From Flavobacteriaceae bacterium S0862 (GTDB lineage Bacteria; Bacteroidota; Bacteroidia; Flavobacteriales; Flavobacteriaceae): DNA of 64,000 nucleotides. Positions 61,404 to 64,000 of this stretch are shown here, in pieces. Numbering within the stretch: the stretch's first letter is position 1; each line of letters starts with the position of its first letter. The DNA is taken from the NCBI GenBank assembly GCA_023015825.1, contig JALKAW010000009.1, positions 62,001-126,000 on the forward strand, in the 5' to 3' direction. The notes under the pieces are model-generated. The model saw only the letters and a list, made by a program, of their open reading frames with translations, did not search any database and had not been told where the DNA came from. Both the position numbers and the translations under genes were made by a program.

Positions 61404-62843
61404 TTAATATTTTATGCAAACATTTTTAGTCTCAGTAAAAAACCGAAGTGCTTCAAATCCGCCTTCACGACCAACTCCAGAATCTTTTACACCACCAAAT
61501 GGTGTACGTAAATCTCGCATGAGCCATGTGTTTACCCAAACGATTCCTGCTTGTAATTGATTGGTCATTCTCATGGTTCGCTTTAAGTCATTAGTCCACA
61601 ATGTTGCCGACAAGCCATACTTCACTTTATTTGCCATTTGTAATACTTCATCTTCATTACTAAAAGGCATAATAGTCACCACAGGACCAAAAATTTCTTC
61701 CTGATTAACGCGACATTCGTCTGTTTTAACTTCAATTATGGTTGGCTTCATATAATACCCATTTTCATAACCATCAATGATTAATTGCTTACCTCCATAG
61801 AGTACTTTTCCACCTTCTTCTTTAGCAATGTCAATATAACTTAATACTTTCTCTAAATGTTGCTTAGACACTAAAGCACCAACCTTTGTTTTTTCATCTG
61901 AAGGATGACCTACTTTCATGTTTTTAACTCGCTGGACAAAATCGGTTTTAAACTGATCATAAATGGATTCTTCCACAAAAATACGACTACCACACAAGCA
62001 GATTTGCCCTTGATTAGCAAATGATGAACGAACGGTTGTTTTTAGCATCTCCTCATAATCACAATCTGCAAAGATGATATTTGGATTTTTTCCTCCCAAT
62101 TCTAAGGATAATTTTTTGAACATTGGTGCAGCAGTTCTAGCAATATGTGCACCTGTTGCTGTGCCTCCTGTAAACGAAATCGCCTTAATGTCTGAATGTT
62201 CTACAATAGCTTGACCTGTTGATGTGCCTAAACCATGAACAATGTTTAACACGCCTTTTGGTAAGCCTGCTTCATTACAAATTTCACCTAATAAATACGC
62301 TGTCATTGGTGTGACTTCACTCGGTTTGGCAACCACACAATTTCCAGCTGCAATAGCTGGAGCAATTTTCCAAGTAAATAAATAGAGTGGAAGATTCCAT
62401 GGTGAAATACACCCAACTACACCAATGGGCTGACGTAAGGTGTAATTTATAGCTTGCTGACCAACACTTTCGTGGCTTTCACTAGCAAATTGTGTTATCG
62501 CATTGGAAAAAAAACGAAAATTACTTGAGGCTCTTGGTATATCTACAGCCTTAGCCAACCAAACGGGTTTGCCATTGTCTTTGCTTTCTGCTTCAGCTAG
62601 CTTATCTAGATTTGCCTCAATAAGCTCAGAAACTTTAAGCATGATTCTGCTTCGCTCGTCTAAGGTGGTTTGACTCCAACCTGGAAAAGCAGCTTTTGCT
62701 GCGATGTATGCATTTTCGACATCTTCTTTTGAAGAGTTAGGTATTTGACTATATATCTCACCGTTTGATGGATTATAGTTGTCGAGCCAATTATCTTTTA
62801 TAGGATTATGAAAGTTGCCGTTTATGTAGTTTTGGATGTTCAT
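61404..62843 (-). CDS. nbaE: 2-aminomuconic 6-semialdehyde dehydrogenase
   Basis: 479 residues of the NAD-dependent aldehyde dehydrogenase family, hydroxymuconic/aminomuconic semialdehyde type. Motifs: GCISPWNLPLYLFTWKIAPA and GNCVVAKPSEVTPM, SFTGGTATGAHIARTAAPMF, the Glu region SLELGGKNPNIIFADCDYEE, the nucleophile FANQGQICLCGSRIFVEESI, and the end RTPFGGVKDSGVGREGGFEA. Context (dioxygenase and decarboxylase downstream) favours the aminomuconate substrate over hydroxymuconate. It is the first gene of the cluster in transcription order. A DUF6090 gene and a truncated DUF6090 start lie just upstream. Confidence 0.9.
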   Translation of the reverse strand: MNIQNYINGNFHNPIKDNWLDNYNPSNGEIYSQIPNSSKEDVENAYIAAKAAFPGWSQTTLDERSRIMLKVSELIEANLDKLAEAESKDNGKPVWLAKAVDIPRASSNFRFFSNAITQFASESHESVGQQAINYTLRQPIGVVGCISPWNLPLYLFTWKIAPAIAAGNCVVAKPSEVTPMTAYLLGEICNEAGLPKGVLNIVHGLGTSTGQAIVEHSDIKAISFTGGTATGAHIARTAAPMFKKLSLELGGKNPNIIFADCDYEEMLKTTVRSSFANQGQICLCGSRIFVEESIYDQFKTDFVQRVKNMKVGHPSDEKTKVGALVSKQHLEKVLSYIDIAKEEGGKVLYGGKQLIIDGYENGYYMKPTIIEVKTDECRVNQEEIFGPVVTIMPFSNEDEVLQMANKVKYGLSATLWTNDLKRTMRMTNQLQAGIVWVNTWLMRDLRTPFGGVKDSGVGREGGFEALRFFTETKNVCIKY

Positions 62844-62862
62844 TGCACCAATTTAGTGATTA

Positions 62863-62901
62863 TTAAGAATTATTATTTTTTTGATGGGAAAATTTAATCA
62901 T
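62863..62901 (-). pseudogene. Truncated DUF6090 start before nbaE
   Basis: The ATG overlaps the stop region of the DUF6090 gene at 62894 by eight bases and reads MIKFSHQKNNNS then TAA. The first four codons and the overlap match array junctions, so a further copy probably once followed here and has been lost. Confidence 0.55.
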
Positions 62902-63661
62902 TTTTATTGGTCATTTCGTTTTCGAGAACGACTATTATTTCGTTGAGTAACTTTAATGTTTCTAATTGATACATGTAATAGTTATCTGCACTAATCACGT
63001 AATTTTCAACTAAATTTTCGAATAGAAGAGTTTCCAATAAATTTCTGTTATCAACATCAAAACCTGAAACTGGAAAATTAATACTTCTGGTCATCTTAAT
63101 AACTTGATCTGCATTTAACCAACTGCCATGTTCTATTATATGCTTGTTTAATATATCTTCATTTAGGTCCATTGAATTAAATTTTTCATTCAGAACATCT
63201 ACCTTAGGTTTCCATGATGACAACAAGTTTCGTAATTCTACATTTTTAAATATTCCAAGTTTTCCTGAACTTAGCAAGTCATCAAGAAATCCATTTTGAG
63301 GATAATAGGGTTCACTATTGAAGATATCATTTAGCCATGTATTAATAATATTTTCGCTCGTTGGTTTACCTTTATTTCCTGTATGATTAAGAATTTCTAA
63401 TCCAGAACTTAATATCTTTTTAGTGCTAGCCATGACATTGATGAGGAGCTCTTTGTTTTTCGAAAAATCTCTGTGAATATTTTCTAAGGCACTTCTCTCT
63501 TCTAAGTTTGATTTTCGTATTTCATTCCAATTGTTAATTTGCAATGCAATAAGAATACCAATAACCACAAGGATAATCTCGCCAATGGCGTATTTAAAGT
63601 ATTTGCCTGTTTTGCTTGTTTCCATAAGGTTATAGCGTATTTTTTTGAAAAATTTAATCAT
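62894..63661 (-). CDS. DUF6090 membrane protein, outlying copy 14
   Basis: 255 residues, head MIKFFKKIRYNLMETSKTGK, helix AIGEIILVVIGILIALQ, then NNWNEIRKSNLEERSALENI. Core FLDDLLSSGKLGIFKNVELR followed by NLLSSWKPKVDVLNEKFNSM. Second landmark LETLLFENLVENYVISADNY. It ends MTNKND*, the ND* ending seen where another copy should start, but only a stump follows. It lies 20 kb from the main array on the same strand, 18 bases after another partial gene. Confidence 0.85.
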   Translation of the reverse strand: MIKFFKKIRYNLMETSKTGKYFKYAIGEIILVVIGILIALQINNWNEIRKSNLEERSALENIHRDFSKNKELLINVMASTKKILSSGLEILNHTGNKGKPTSENIINTWLNDIFNSEPYYPQNGFLDDLLSSGKLGIFKNVELRNLLSSWKPKVDVLNEKFNSMDLNEDILNKHIIEHGSWLNADQVIKMTRSINFPVSGFDVDNRNLLETLLFENLVENYVISADNYYMYQLETLKLLNEIIVVLENEMTNKND

Positions 63662-63679
63662 TGGTTAGCCTTTCATTAT

Positions 63680-64000
63680 TTATTTTTCTAGCTCCTTTTC
63701 GATAAGTAAAATAATTGTATCTAGGACCTCTTTAACTTTTTTCCCTTTACTTGTTGATCTACCTTCAACAAGAATTGTCTGGCTGAAATTCCAACATTGA
63801 TTCAAATAATTATAAAACATTTTAGATTGTAAAAGGTTCAAATCTACTTCAACGTTACTAACATTATTGATATCATATCTCGCATTAAGTTCTGATCGCT
63901 TAAGTTTTGAAGGTAATTGTGTTAACCTTGATATTGTAGGGAAGAGATACGAGAATTTATACTCTTGTACCAGACGTTCGGTATTTTGGAAACTAATTAC
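63680..64000 (-). CDS. 3' part of a possible further DUF6090 copy
   Basis: An open frame enters from the right edge on the minus strand and ends with TAA at 63680-63682, giving 106 C-terminal residues (FQNTERLVQEYKFSYLFPTI ... MFYNYLNQCWNFSQTILVEG ... VLDTIILLIEKELEK). The helical, Asn/Leu-rich tail and its closing 'I..II.LIE.EL' pattern resemble DUF6090 C-termini, and the adjacent copy supports this, but the diagnostic head is outside the window. Confidence 0.55.
   Translation of the reverse strand, partial: VISFQNTERLVQEYKFSYLFPTISRLTQLPSKLKRSELNARYDINNVSNVEVDLNLLQSKMFYNYLNQCWNFSQTILVEGRSTSKGKKVKEVLDTIILLIEKELEK

Overview
The window is 64 kb of AT-rich chromosome from a member of the Flavobacteriaceae (Bacteroidota), probably a marine relative of Winogradskyella, Psychroserpens or Olleya. 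The grounds are a sodium-pumping NADH dehydrogenase (nqrABCDEF), type IX secretion genes (porT beside ubiE, and a DUF5103 plug-type protein), the lipoprotein assembly factor TamL, many short lipoproteins, almost no Shine-Dalgarno sequences, and many promoters with the Bacteroidota -7 box TAnnTTTG. One gene is cut by the left edge and one by the right edge. No rRNA, transposase, integrase or CRISPR array was seen. There is one tRNA, tRNA-Gly(UCC). No stretch longer than 300 bases lacks a gene.

Left part (1-30400) is mostly housekeeping: rpsO-pnp, accD with its zinc-ribbon cysteines replaced, fbaA, tamL, a SpoU methyltransferase, ubiE-porT, trkA-trkH, an aminotransferase, a front-end type desaturase, rsmG, an exported cyclase-family lipoprotein, pruA, an NRDE protein, a possible permuted papain-like protein, apaG, the T9SS plug-type protein and the nqr operon. 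A second, diverged copy of the last 33 rsmG codons lies downstream of the cyclase gene, which points to past insertion or recombination there.

The most unusual region is 30435-43956, about 13.5 kb entirely on the minus strand. It lies between nqrF and a small gene plus apbE (the flavin transferase that matures Nqr), both on the plus strand. It holds 13 tandem copies of one membrane protein family (I believe DUF6090): 12 intact, one stopped by an in-frame TAA. Each copy starts with the same ~47-residue head (MIKFFRKIR..., one transmembrane helix with a buried Glu, ending NNWNE) followed by a divergent ~200-residue tail that keeps a weak 'sGkl.li.n..Lr..l..w' core. Neighbouring copies are coupled by 4- or 8-base overlaps in which the next start (ATGATTAA) supplies the last codons and stop of the copy before it. 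Two 80-bp intergenic repeats with compensatory base-pair changes, truncated 'MIKF' gene starts, a DUF885-like lipoprotein without an evident metal site, an M28 peptidase, a 37-residue membrane peptide and a 63-residue coiled-coil peptide complete the island. A fourteenth copy, a third truncated start and a possible fifteenth copy lie at 62863-64000.

The right part (44100-62900) holds apbE, a methyltransferase, map, an acetyl-CoA hydrolase/transferase family gene, a HAD protein, gpmI, an M48 peptidase, tRNA-Gly, pepE, a four-gene set ending in an M1 metallopeptidase, tatA, and a lower kynurenine-pathway cluster (3-hydroxyanthranilate dioxygenase, ACMS decarboxylase, 2-aminomuconate-semialdehyde dehydrogenase). 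With the cluster are an SDR protein lacking the catalytic Tyr and Lys and a HELGH-containing lipoprotein.
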